Shown here piece after piece: positions 26,220-37,118 of a stretch of DNA of 64,000 bases (within the stretch, counting starts at the first letter, position 1; each line of letters starts with the position of its first letter). A program made the position numbers and the translations under genes. Source of the DNA: Orthonyx spaldingii (lineage: Eukaryota; Chordata; Aves; Passeriformes; Orthonychidae); contig VZTJ01004376.1 in the NCBI GenBank assembly GCA_013397795.1, positions 309,507-373,506 of the forward strand. Reading direction: 5' to 3'. Under the pieces are notes generated by a model. The model made no database searches and had not been told where the DNA came from. It saw only the letters and a program-made list of their open reading frames with translations.

Positions 26220-26690
26220 TTTTGTCTGGTGTTCACTTCTTCAACCTGTAAAGATCGAGCGAGCTCTCCTACAGCTTCCCTTTGCTGGGCTGAACTCATC
26301 GAGCTGTTTGAGTCTCCAATCAGCAGAGATGTTCTCCATCCCACTGAAAATTCTTGCAGCCTTTTCCTACACCTCTTTCATTTGGAACCATATTGCTGGA
26401 GCGGGGGCAAGAGCAGCATGCAGTAATTTAGATGACATGTAGCACTGTCATATATATGACCTGAGCAGTTTGCTGTCCCTTTTGGAAATACTTCTCCAGG
26501 TGCATCAAACTGTTGTTTTTCTTCAGCAACCCACATCACAGTGATCAGCTCAGATCTTGCAAAAGAAATCCTTATGACTAGTTTCTAAAAGCATAGCCTC
26601 ATGCTTTGTGGCATTAAATGACTTCCCATTTCCATTATCCTCAATCATCAAATTTGTTCTTTATGAAGTCAATCCCTTAATAACAATGAC
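26220..26690 (-). mobile_element. Possible ancient CR1/L3-like LINE fragment
   Basis: The stretch has word order reminiscent of the 3' part of old CR1-superfamily elements read in antisense: CTTCTCCAGGTGCATCAAAC, then CAGCAACCCACATCACAG, then TTGTGGCATTAAATGACTTC close to TTCCCATTTCC. Individual matches are weak and broken by indels. I call this only as a candidate; an alignment to avian and amniote repeat consensi would settle it. Confidence 0.25.
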
Positions 26691-28800
26691 TTCATAATGT
26701 AATTATGCTGTACCTGTTTTCTGCCAGTGTTACAACAGTGATTCAAAGGTGGCTTTTAAAGAAACTTGCAGTCAAAAGTTTCTACTTTTAGAACATATTT
26801 TCCTAGAATTCTTCAGCTGCTTTACCTGCTTTCTCTTACTTACCTCTATTCCTTCTTTTACTGAAGCTAGGTTTAAATAAAAAAAATCCTTTACATGAAT
26901 AATCTAATTCACCAGAGAGATGTGGCCAAATTTATCTTTGGTAAATTCAGTGTGTGTTATCCAATTTTAAATCAATCTCCAGAAGTTTTTGTTTGTTTAT
27001 TCTAAATATCTTCTTTAAGTTCTGAATATTATTAAAACTTGAAAAACAGTTACCTAGGCCAGTCCTCACCTCCATGCATTACACTTCTTACACAAAACTT
27101 TTATTCTTCTGGCTTTTGGCACCATATACAATTTTACTGCTGTTTAAAAAATAAAAAGGAACTACAGGAACTATAGTTTCACATGCCCTTTTTTTAACGA
27201 CTTATTCAGGTTTTTCTTTTCCCTTCTTTCTCCCTGCTGACTTTTTATATTATGCTTTCCAAGTTTTCTTTTTATTTTGGCTTTACTAAGATTATATTTT
27301 CATACTTTCTATTCTCATTAACAACTGTGTTGCTTCCTTGACAACCCCATCACCACCACCCAGCTCCAACTGGTTTGGCCAAAACTAGATTATCCTTGGT
27401 CTATATGTCATTTACATTAAATCCAAGTCCCACTTTCTCTCATCAGCTTCCCATCTTTAAAAATACAGAAATGGAACTATTTACATTGATTGACATTGAA
27501 TTTTTTCCTTAAGTCTAAGACCTTTTGCCTTTGGCACATGTCATGTCACACTTACCAGACAATTTTCCTACCCACAGCAGACCTCTTCCTCTGTTCATTG
27601 GCTTCTTTCCTAAGTTCTAGTGGATTTTTATCCTTCATAATCCTTCAGATCGTTACCCACATTAACACCACAAAACTGGGCCTCAAAACCTTCCTTACAA
27701 GTTTATACCCTCTGGCTTAAGATGTAAATTTCAAACATTTTTAAACCAAAAGTAGAGGTTTCTGAGTTTTACAGTCCAAGTGACTCCAATGAATAGCTTT
27801 TTACTTTGATGTCTTTAAATAATTTCTTCAAAAGCAGTCTGAGATATATTTATCTTTAATTTGAAATTAATCAAAAGATGAATCAAGCGAGAGTTTTCTC
27901 TGTGAACAGCTTCTTATTATGTACTCACTGCTTACCAGACCATAGGATTGCCTTTTATTTCTTCTGCAATAGTTTGATAAAGAAAACCATCATTCTCACA
28001 CTGAATTAAAATTGGGTCCTACCACCAATTTCTCTGTTTTCATCCATTTTTTATGTGGAGCATTAAATCTCTGCACCACAACCCAATTCTCACAGTGCTC
28101 TGTCAAACCATGTAACTGGGCTTTTTGCTGCCAACCAACACTTAGCCTGGTAGCACACAGCTCACTGCTGATACTCTTCCATTAGGTCATTGTTGAACTA
28201 ACAGTGAAGGATTTTACTTCCAAACCTCTTGTTTTAGCCAACCTGTCATTTTGTGTTACTTCACATGTTGATTAGCACAGAAAGTCCCCCATCACCTTCA
28301 TTTCTATATTTTCTAAATGTGCAGACCCTTCAAGAGCTGTGTTTCAGACTGCTTGCCCACCTTGCTTTCAGACTCGTGTCTGGTGCCCAGCTCATGCCAG
28401 GTATGCCCAGTCATCTTACTGGTGAGGCACTGCTTAGCCCATAAACACTTCTGAAGCTCCTCATGTCATCTGCCATGTTCTCTGATTGAATTAGACATTT
28501 TTCTCAATTATCCTGCCACATACCTGATTATTGTTGCCACCATCCTTATGTCTCCCCGATTAATGTTCCTAACAAGTGCCACAAGGCTGCACTGAGCTAG
28601 GGGAACTGTCATAAATTCTTCTGAAGTTTCATTTTCTTTTAATGATAGATTAGTACATGCTTCATCTCCTTAGTTTCCATTTAATGGTAATATTATTTCA
28701 CACAGATATCAATAGTTCTTTATATGTATATTAACACACTCAGGTAAGCTGCCATAGTTGTCATAGAGATTTTCTTTATATCATTTCCCTTTTATTAAAA
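26560..28800. other. Pyrimidine-biased non-coding stretch
   Basis: The plus strand is visibly T- and C-rich across about 2.2 kb (for example TTTTTCTTTTCCCTTCTTTC near 27211), unlike either flank. No protein frame is supported. It may be an old antisense retroelement or the mark of transcription-coupled strand asymmetry. Confidence 0.45.
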
Positions 28801-28978
28801 GAACCTCTATAATTGTCACTCTCCTGCTTGAAAAGCCAGCAGACAGTATGGCTGATAATGATTAGCTCAGAGTCTGAGCACTGAAATCAATGCAGCCAAA
28901 CCCCACTCACAGCAATGGAATTGAGATTTCATTCCTGCCAGAGCTGCAGTGAAACCTTAGGATCAACTGCAAGGTTTG

Positions 28979-28996
28979 GTGTTTGAAATCAAACAC
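28979..28996. repeat. Near-continuous palindrome GTGTTTGA-AA-TCAAACAC
   Basis: Eight-bp perfect arms separated by AA, followed by CATTAGCATG. It lies in a block (28840-29060) rich in TAAT and TAAT-like words that looks more structured than its surroundings. Confidence 0.7.
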
Positions 28997-30315
28997 ATTA
29001 GCATGAGTTTAGTTGGCATCTGGTGGATCCTAATAATTGTATAATTAAGTCCACCTTTGCAAATTCTCTGGATATTATGTGTACTACTTAAACAAAAGCC
29101 CTGAGTAATATCTCTCCTATAAAAGAGATTTGTGAAGAAACTGGACCAAAGAAGAGGGTACAGAAAAAAGAATTAAAACATTTTTGTTGTGGAGCTTCCC
29201 CAACACAGACTTTAAAGTAAGAACAGAATTGTTGAGCAATTTTATACCTGTTCTCTATTTGATGCTAGTTTATTACTATATGATAGAAATGTTTCATTTT
29301 GAAGTACATGTTTCTTCTTGGGAAGTAAAAGAAGTATAGTTCTAGCAAAGGTTAAGGTTTGGGTTTTTTGAAGAAGTCATCTTTTTCTGTGATGTTTCAT
29401 GACCCTTTTACCTTGAAGGACCCCATCAAATGACTCAGGCTGTCAAGAGTATGTTAGAAAGTGTGATTCTTCCACAAAAATATAAAAGTAAAGAAAAAAA
29501 GTTAATTGCAGGCTGCATGCCTTTCAGAAAGCTGTTACATCTCTGGATTAAGAAAAGACTGATACTTTGGAACTAATGTTTCTGGAGATGAGCAAAGGTG
29601 TTAAAAGGAAGTCTCATTAGAAGGACACTGTCCTCTTGCCACTGAACATCTCAAACAAAATAATATATTTGTAATCATCCAGCTTTAACAGAGAATATTC
29701 TGCAGTATTTACAGCTCTGCTGTGTGATAGGTGTTCATCCTCATGAACAAAACCTACACACAAGAAAGTGATGGGAAGAGACATAGTCAGCTTTGTTCTC
29801 TTCTGATACCTCTCTATTTCTGCCTGACCCAAACAGATATCAAAAAGAAGCTGACAAAAATTAAGGTAACATTTGACAAGTAATTAAAATAAGAGAATTA
29901 AATTGAGCATAATTAAATCTCTACTGATTACTATATGCACTTTCAAAATCATACAGATGTAATTTCACCCACTGCTCATATTTACTTAGAAGTGGAATTG
30001 TTTTATAAACAACTGACTGAAACTGCAGAGAGAAGTGAAAAAGTACTTGCCCAAAAATGAAATTCCAGTAATACAGAAAGAATGTAGCCCTGGACTTACA
30101 GCTCTGGTCAGCTTTAAACCTTATTCATATTGCAAAAACCCAAGTGTACAATTGCTCCCTTTGCACCACAGTGAAAAATACAGTCAATCCTGACCATCAG
30201 CAGAGGCTGTCTGGTAGAACACAGTACATGTAAATGCAGGTAGGAGCAGAAACCAACTGGCAATGGAGAAAAAAAATCAAAACTCCAAAGGGTCTGAAAT
30301 GCTTGCCAAAGCCCT

Positions 30316-30343
30316 CATCTATGACTCAGTATGGTCATAGATG
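30316..30343. promoter_or_regulatory. Hairpin overlapping a perfect AP-1 word
   Basis: CATCTATGAC (30316-30325), loop TCAGTATG, GTCATAGATG (30334-30343): 10 perfect base pairs. The left arm plus loop contains TGACTCA (30322-30328), the exact AP-1 consensus. Binding is inferred from the motif only. Confidence 0.5.
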
Positions 30344-31728
30344 GAGACATATCCCATCTGCAAGCAGTTGCAAGCCTTCCTACCTATCTTGTATTTAATG
30401 TCATGTCTCACACCAGCTACACAGCACCAAGGTGCCATGGAGTGAAGCTGCCACTGCAACTCTGGAGCAAATAAAACATGCTGAAGAAATAAGGTTGCTG
30501 ATTCCCGAAAATATTCTGTTAAATGTTTTGCTGTTCTCTCCCTTCCCAGGCAGCATAAGGGATTATTTTTCCATTAGGAAGAGCCAGGTTCTGTGATGCA
30601 TTCCTAAAATTCATCATATTGTACTAAATAGCCAGAAGATTGCTTACACTTACCACGTTTAGCACGTATTGCTGGCTTTGCTATATCCCAGAAAAGTTTT
30701 GCTGTAGTCTGATTATCAGTGCCTACCACTATCGTTTTCAGGGTACTGACAGATTTTCTGACAACGCTACTCCAGAGTAGCAGCATCAGACTGCAGATAC
30801 CAAAGTTTGGCTGCTAAAGCAGAGATTTCTTACTTTCTTCTAAGTGATAGTCACAGATGGGGAGGATTTGGTTGTCTCAGACTTTCCTCTATGTGAACTC
30901 CAAATCTGAGAGAAAAAACTGCACTCCAAAGAAATGTCACACATATCTTTAATTTCTATAGTCCATGATCCCTTTGCTTAAGGATATAAATTTTTTCCCT
31001 CTCAACAGAAAAACTATGGATTTCTGAGAAAATATTCAGCATACATACCAAAATAAACTAAAAAGCACTGCTTGAAATAAAAGCTTTTTCAAATCATGTC
31101 AATCAAATAATATTAAAGTATTTATTTCTAATATACAACATGCTCCCTCTCCAAACCTGGCCATATTTGCAAATATGAGCTAAGCACAAAGAAACCCAAG
31201 CTGATTGAGGACAGTCAACTTTTTTATTGAATATTCGCTGTTGTCACCTTTTCTATTATTCTTCATCTGAGAATTGTTTGAAAGTTAAAGAAGCTCTACA
31301 CCAAGAGAATTACTGTAATTTATAAAAGGATAATATTGGTGTAGTTTTTCACCAACAAATTTTTAAGAAAAACAGAACCATTTTTTAAATAGGTTGATAC
31401 ATATTGCCAGAATGATAGAGCAGGACTTAGAAGAGAAGGCTTTTGCAGCAGTCTTCATTTCTGTTTTTCATTTAGAAGAATACCTGTACTGGGCAAACAA
31501 ATGCAGTGCAAACATTCCCTCTCTGGGGGCTATGGGGGCACCATCATAAAACTTTCAGGTGAGAAAGGAGGAAATTCTATTCAAAACATGCATGGAAGCT
31601 CCCTGAGTGTGTTCTCTACATGACTTTTTTGCTTTAACTCCACAACATTGTACCGAGTGTCATTAGTTATGACACTTGCAGCTACTCCCTGCAAGTAACC
31701 AAAATATGAAAGAACTGAAGATATCTAA

Positions 31729-31757
31729 ATAAGAGAATGTTTGGGTTGGAAGGGACC
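31729..31757 (-). mobile_element. CR1 LINE 3' end, distal piece (split by an LTR)
   Basis: This short piece is the extreme 3' end of a CR1-type non-LTR retrotransposon read on the minus strand. It contains the family-typical run TTTGGGTTGGAAGGGACC (31740-31757). In an intact CR1 copy that run continues directly into TTAAAGATCATC, which here is found only at 32630, after an 867-bp insertion. The usual 8-bp terminal repeats (ATTCTATG type) have decayed to AAGAGAATG. It is one element with the piece at 32625-33029. The coordinates of its left edge are approximate. Confidence 0.85.
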
Positions 31758-32624
31758 AGTAATGGGTTTGTGTGGCCAGGTTTCGGTGGTGAGCAGGGGC
31801 TGCAGGACTGGCTTCTGTGAGAAGCTTCCAGAAATTTCCCACATGTCTGGCAAAGCTCCAGGACAGCCCCACCGCTGGCCAAGGCTGGGCCAATCAGGAA
31901 TGGTGTAACATCTCTGGGATAACAGATTTAAGAAGAAGAAAAAAATTATTGTGCACATGTAATTGTGGCCAGAGAAGAGCAGGGTGAGAACATGTGAGAG
32001 GAACAGCCCTGCAGACACCCAGGGCAGTGCAGGAGGGGCAGGAGATGCTCCAGGTGCTGGAGCTGAGGTTCCCCTGTAGCCCCTGGTGCAGCCCAGGATG
32101 AGGCAGCTGTGCCTGTGAACCCATGGAGGGCACAGGGATGCAGAGATCCATCTGCAGCCCCTGGAGGAGCCCACACCAGAGCAGGGGGATGCCTGAGACC
32201 AGGCTGTGAACCTGTGGGAAACACGTGCTGGAGCAGGCTCCTGGCAGGGACCTGCAGACCTGTGGAGAGAGGATCCCACGGTGGAGATTTCCTGGTAGGA
32301 CTTGTGACCCCGTGGGGGACTCACATGGGAGCAGGCTGTGCCTGAAGGTCTGCACCCCATGGAAGAGTGCCCACATTGCAGCAATTTGTATAGAATTGTT
32401 GCCCATGGAAGGGACTTGTGTTGGANCAGCAATTTCTATAGAATTGTTGCCCATGGAATGGACTTGTGTTGGAGAAGTTCATGGGGAACTGTCTTCTGTG
32501 AGGACACCATGCTGGAGCAGGCGAAGGACTCCTCTTCCTGAGAAGTGGAGAAACAACACGAGATGAACTGACCATAACCCCCATTCCCTGAATCCCTGCA
32601 TTGCTAGGGAAGGAGGCCCATACA
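31758..32624 (+). mobile_element. Solo LTR of an avian endogenous retrovirus, inserted in CR1
   Basis: This is an 867-bp LTR-like block in sense orientation. It begins AGTAATGGGTTTGTG (the first base of a canonical TG start appears mutated) and ends CATACA. It is flanked by GGACC (31753-31757) and GGACT (32625-32629), a 5-bp target-site duplication with one transition. Removing the block restores an uninterrupted CR1 end. Inside are a CCAAT box at 31890-31894 and a TATA-like ATTTAAGA at 31926-31933, the order expected of a U3 promoter. The body is made of degenerate modules carrying CCATGG/CCGTGGG followed by GCTGGAGCAG. No gag, pol or env sequence and no second LTR are present, so it is a solo LTR left by LTR-LTR recombination. 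The 5-bp duplication fits class III (ERVL-like) elements better than 4-bp class I or 6-bp class II ones, but the family name needs a repeat-library match. Open frames of up to 235 codons here are incidental. Confidence 0.85.
32379..32474 (+). repeat. 48-bp x2 tandem duplication inside the LTR
   Basis: Two adjacent 48-bp units (32379-32426 and 32427-32474) both begin CAGCAATTT and contain ATAGAATTGTTGCCCATGGA. They differ at two called positions (G/C and G/T), and the first copy ends in an uncalled base (N at 32426) where the second has G. The duplication adds a module to the degenerate repeat array of the LTR. The N sits exactly at the copy boundary, which suggests uncertainty in the assembly or a polymorphic copy number. 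Confidence 0.9.
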
Positions 32625-33029
32625 GGACTTTAAAGATCATCTTGTTCCAAACCCCCTGCCATGGGCAGGGACACCTTCCACAGGACCAGGTTTCTCAAAG
32701 CCCCATCCAAACTGGCCTTGAACACTTCCAGGATGGGGCTACCACAGCTTCTCTGGGCAGCCTGTGCCAGTGCCTCACCGCTCTCACAGTAAAGAATTTC
32801 TTCCCAATATCTGATCTAACCCTGCCCTCTGTCAGTGTGCAGCCATTCCCCCTTGTTCTCTCACTTCATGCCCTTGTACAAGTCCCTCTCCAGCTCTGTT
32901 GTAGCCCGCTTTAGGCACTGGAAGGTATCCCTGAAGCCTTCTCTTCTCCAGGCTGAACAACCCCAATTCTCTCAGCCTGTAAGAAAGGTGCTCCAGCCCT
33001 CTCAGCACCCTCGTGCCCTGTTCTGGACA
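32625..33029 (-). mobile_element. CR1 LINE 3' end, proximal piece (5'-truncated)
   Basis: This is the continuation of the CR1 copy whose end lies at 31729-31757. On the plus strand it reads as the reverse complement of the CR1 3' region. Recognisable words, in order, are TTAAAGATCATCTTGTTCC, CCCTGCCATGGGCAGGGACA, GCCTTGAACACTTCCAGGAT, AAGAATTTCTTCCCAATATC, CCATTCCCCCTTGTTCTCTC, TTCTCTTCTCCAGGCTGAAC and GGTGCTCCAGCCCTCTCAGC. It stops near 33029, so the reverse-transcriptase frame is missing, as in most 5'-truncated bird CR1 copies. Small indels and many substitutions show that it is old and inactive. The first five bases are the duplicated target of the LTR. Confidence 0.92.
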
Positions 33030-35756
33030 GATCATACTGAAGACTTAGGTTCACATACTCATACGTTCCAGAAGAGCATCACCACCCACCTGCCTGTACT
33101 GATCTGCACAGGTATAAGCAGCTAACATAGCTTTGGCCAAAACCTTTAGATAAGATGAAACAAGTATTTAATAAAAACAATAGTTTGTGTGATTTCAGGT
33201 GCTTTCTCTGGCAGTAGTTTTGTCCTTGGTAAAATGCGGTTAGACATGCACCATAAACAAAAGCATTGATCAGACAGTTGCATTACAATCCCAGTCAGTA
33301 TTGTTGCAGACAGGGCAACAGACGTGCAGACGTGTTTTTTATTTTTCCATACTCATGGTATTAGAAAGTCATTAAATACTTGTAATAGCAGTACTACCTA
33401 TGTGTTCAATAGCTCACATACAGCTTAGGCAATTAGAAGCTGTTTTATTTGGAAAGAACACATTAATAGTGGTCAGGACAGCATAAGGATAAGTCATGGT
33501 GTTACTTGTGTGAGACTGACTGTGATAAGGAGATTATATGAGCTTGTCAAAGTGATAAGCCTCTGTGGGTTTAATAATTTCAGAAGCTTGGGGAGACTGG
33601 AAGTGCTTTGCTGCACTGAACAGCACAGAATGCACAGATCCCTGAGCCAGGGCTGAGCAAGCTACCTGCAGAACCAGGGTCAGAATAGTCACACCAGAGT
33701 AACACTGTCCCATGGCTAATTACCCATTTTTGCAGTCCACTGTAATCATTCAGAAGAGGGGGTGCATGTGAAATAACAAACATCATCAATAAGCAAGGGA
33801 GAATAAATAAGAACTAAATATGCTGAAAGGAACCAAACCCAGAAAACCCACCCTGATCATGCAGTAATAATTTATCTGAAAATTTCTCCTGTACACTTGT
33901 AACTTTACCTCATTTATTCAATTTTGTAAACAGAATAAAAGACTGGTAAGGCAGACACACCAGGATATTATTCTAGAAAGCCATGTACAAATGGCAGAAT
34001 CAGCACCAGTGATTTGTGACTACTATTGAAGAAATTAGAAATAATTGCAGCCTTTCATTACAAAACCTGTCATTTGGTATCTGCAAGCAATTTGGTGTAA
34101 AACTAATCTTGACGACTGAGTCATTGCCAAACCTAATAATTTGCTGCATAAACATTAAACCATATAATTGCTGAAGGTGAATGCAAGAATCTATAACATT
34201 AACTGTTGCTATATCAAGGCCAAACCATGCAGTTCTTGATTCAAAGAAATTGGAACTGTAGGATCAGGCTTTTGATTATTTTTTTCTCTTTGAACATTAT
34301 GTGGGTAAATATGAACTCAAATTTGAGGAAAAAAATCCATCTGAAAAAGACATAACAACTTTTCCATTGAGCAAGCTTATTTGGGATTACTCACATGAAC
34401 TGCTGGATTCACAAACATTGCTTGACTGGGCTCAGGATTTTGCAAATTTATACCTAAACTGCTTCAGCAAAAACAACAACTGCACAATGTGAAGAACCCA
34501 TTAGCATTTATTACAAATCAGATTAAACCAAACAGATTTTTTTCCCCATGTAGACTGTGGATCCAACATCCTCATCCCACACAGGTTATAGTTATGCCTG
34601 GATTCTACATCCCACTTCCATTTCTAAACATTTTTCCCCTAGGAGAATTCCTACCCAATTTGCAATTAAAAAAACCCAAACCCAACAATATATTTTATAC
34701 CATAAAATATAATTGATCTGTCCCTTCACCACCAAAACTTTCACCACTTTCTTGTAAACCTGATGCAAAATCAACATTTCTCTCATGAAAATGATATCAA
34801 AAAGCTCCATTTGCAGGCTATCCTGTCTTGTCACCTACCACTGTTATTCCCTAATTACTGTATGAATGTATTTTAACATACTGCCATAGGTTTAAGTCCA
34901 CCTGGACACCAGGACACATATTTATATGTATATCCTGCTTTTCTGTTAATTCTGTTCCAAGGATTTGGAGAGAAAGTTGGATGGGCAAGGGATTTCAGAT
35001 GCTCCCACAACATGTGAAAATAAAGTTCAAGTCACAGCATGGTGCAAAGCATTACTGGAGGAGAAAAACTCTGTCCTACAATGTGTTGAAAGCTTCCCAA
35101 ATGGTGAGAGTTATTTCAGAAAGTTTATTTTAGGTAAAAGAAAGCTTTTTCAAGGAAGTGGTAACACAGGATTACACATTACAAAAGGTTGCTTTCCAAA
35201 GCAAAGTAGAATTACTTTACTTCTCTTTTCAATATATCCTACTTCTCTAGGAAAGAGCGAAAATGTTTGGAAAAGACTAGAAAATATCACCTGGTTGACA
35301 GCACGTATGTATGCATGTGGATAGATTTTATTTTTTAGCAAAACTCCAAGCTACAAACTTGTTCCTTTAAAACATAAAATTGTTAAATGAAAAAACCTCT
35401 CCCACATATTAAGTACCTGAGTAAAAAATATACTGGGTTTTCACAGAAGAACTATAAAGATTTCTCAGGATATTATTTTTTACACATTTCAAGGAGCCTT
35501 GCAAAATGTTAAAAACACATTCTAGCAATTCTACCCTAAATCAAGTAGCTGCATCCTAAGACCCAAATATGGCCTCTGTTCTTTAGCTTTAATCTGACAG
35601 GATCTCAGGAGCTAAACAATTTCTCCCCTCCTCTCCTACACTTTTGAATGAATAATTGGGAAATGAATTTGACTGTGATGTTGTGAAGCAAAACTTCCAA
35701 GACAAATAGACTGACTTGTTGCAGTAAGCCTAAAAATAAAATGAAATCTAGGATTT

Positions 35757-35804
35757 ATTACTACTACTACTATTATTATTATTGTTATTATTATTATTAT
35801 TACT
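35757..35804 (+). repeat. (TAC)n/(TAT)n trinucleotide tract
   Basis: A short TAC run passes into an imperfect ATT/TTA run of about 35 bp, interrupted once by TTG. The minus-strand poly-Ile/Val frame across it is an artefact. Confidence 0.95.
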
Positions 35805-36479
35805 CCTACAAACCTCACAGAGACTATAAGAAATAGAGCTCCAGTAGCTACAATTAAGAACTAAGTCCCTGGAGGGAATAGAAGCAATTTTTTACATATT
35901 GAAGTTGTCCCTAGATTCAACCAAAGCAGGTAAAATATTTAATTTCTTTCATACATTTCCAGTGCAAGTGACCTCTGTTTACAGCCAGGCACCTACATCA
36001 AATGTAATGTTAGCCCTGTTAATGCAAACAAGTTCTTTATTGATCTATTGTAGTGAAGACTTGAGCCTACACAGTAAAATAACAAGGGGGAAAATCTGTA
36101 CAATTTAAAAAAGGATTTTTTTATTTGAATTAGTGATTCTTAGAGCTCACTACCATCAAAAGCTACTTCAGTAAATTTCATATGAAAGTGGAAATCTTCA
36201 ACCATTTTTGCATTTATCATAATAGTCAAGTATTCCAAGGTACAAATGACTGGAACAACACAGAAAACAGACCCAAGTTTTATCTTATTAAAGCTATTCA
36301 AAGAAATGATTTCCCCTCTTGAAGACAGTGGTATGAATGTAACAAACAAGCACAGTGTGGAAGGTCTAGGTCATGTGGGTAGCAACAAACCATTGCTTCT
36401 TTATGAAACAATAAGAAAATACAAAGTTAAAAGGGTAAACTTTACAAGGAAGATCAGTAAATGAGAAATCGATTTTGCT

Positions 36480-36800
36480 CATTTATTCCCCTAATCTTGT
36501 CATGCTGTAATCGAGTTTCAAGTTAGATTTTCCCTGCCCCCTCATCTAGAATTTAAGCAAGCAGCATGTTAAATCACTGCAAATGGACTCTGGCTTTCTA
36601 GACCCCGAGAGAGTTTGGCTGTTCACTAATGTATATCTAAAAATAGTTTCTTTTTGGGCAGAGCTGCTCTTTGTGCTCCTGAACATTAAATGGTGAGCAG
36701 ATTTTCGATGGTCGATCACCGTGAGATGAATTTTATTTCAAATTGTGCTCACACTGCAACTCAACGAGAGAAATTCAAGCTTTCTTACTTTCATTCTAAA
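36480..36800. promoter_or_regulatory. Candidate conserved non-coding element with MEF2 word
   Basis: The block contains the exact MEF2 consensus CTAAAAATAG (36637-36646) and, 60 bp downstream, three CpGs within 17 bases (TCGATGGTCGATCACCG, 36705-36721) in otherwise CpG-poor DNA. TAAT words follow (CCATTACCCCATTAATTC). CpG retention without an island suggests selection or hypomethylation. No coding frame is seen. Conservation is inferred, not measured. Confidence 0.35.
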
Positions 36801-37099
36801 CAATGCCATTACCCCATTAATTCATTTCATTGTCTAAAGCATGAAAACCTGTAGGGTTTCACATCAAATATTTTCTTAGTTATTACTAAGTAAGAAGGAC
36901 TGAACACTTGAGAAAGTTTCTGCATAAGTCAGAAGGATGAGAAATACTTGCAAAGGTGGTCTTCTGTACTCAAAATCCCTGCTATGGTTCCTTCTGCAAA
37001 GGGTTCTCTCTCACCAACCAACACTGAGCTTCAGTTACCAGTGCCTGTGTGCACAGAATAGGCTTCAAAGTTTATATGGCACTTGAGAACCTTAAAAAT

Positions 37100-37118
37100 A
37101 AAAAAAAAAAAAAAAAAA
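37100..37118 (+). repeat. A19 homopolymer
   Basis: Nineteen A bases following CCTTAAAAAT. A-rich DNA continues to about 37145. Confidence 0.95.

Larger units (their letters stand above)
28801..31728. other. Non-coding, AT-rich unique DNA
   Basis: No gene is seen. It contains the palindrome at 28979 within an enhancer-like block and the AP-1 hairpin at 30316. Confidence 0.65.

Noticed and set aside
31725..32432. 235-codon minus-strand frame and several overlapping frames
   Set aside because: They lie inside the LTR, cross an uncalled base and have no retroviral domain; the LTR's GC-rich modules keep them open.
32642..33125. Frames of about 90 codons over the CR1 piece
   Set aside because: They read the untranslated 3' end of CR1 in antisense; no reverse-transcriptase residues are present.
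35636..35818. Ile/Val-rich minus-strand frame resembling a membrane segment
   Set aside because: Translation of an ATT trinucleotide repeat.
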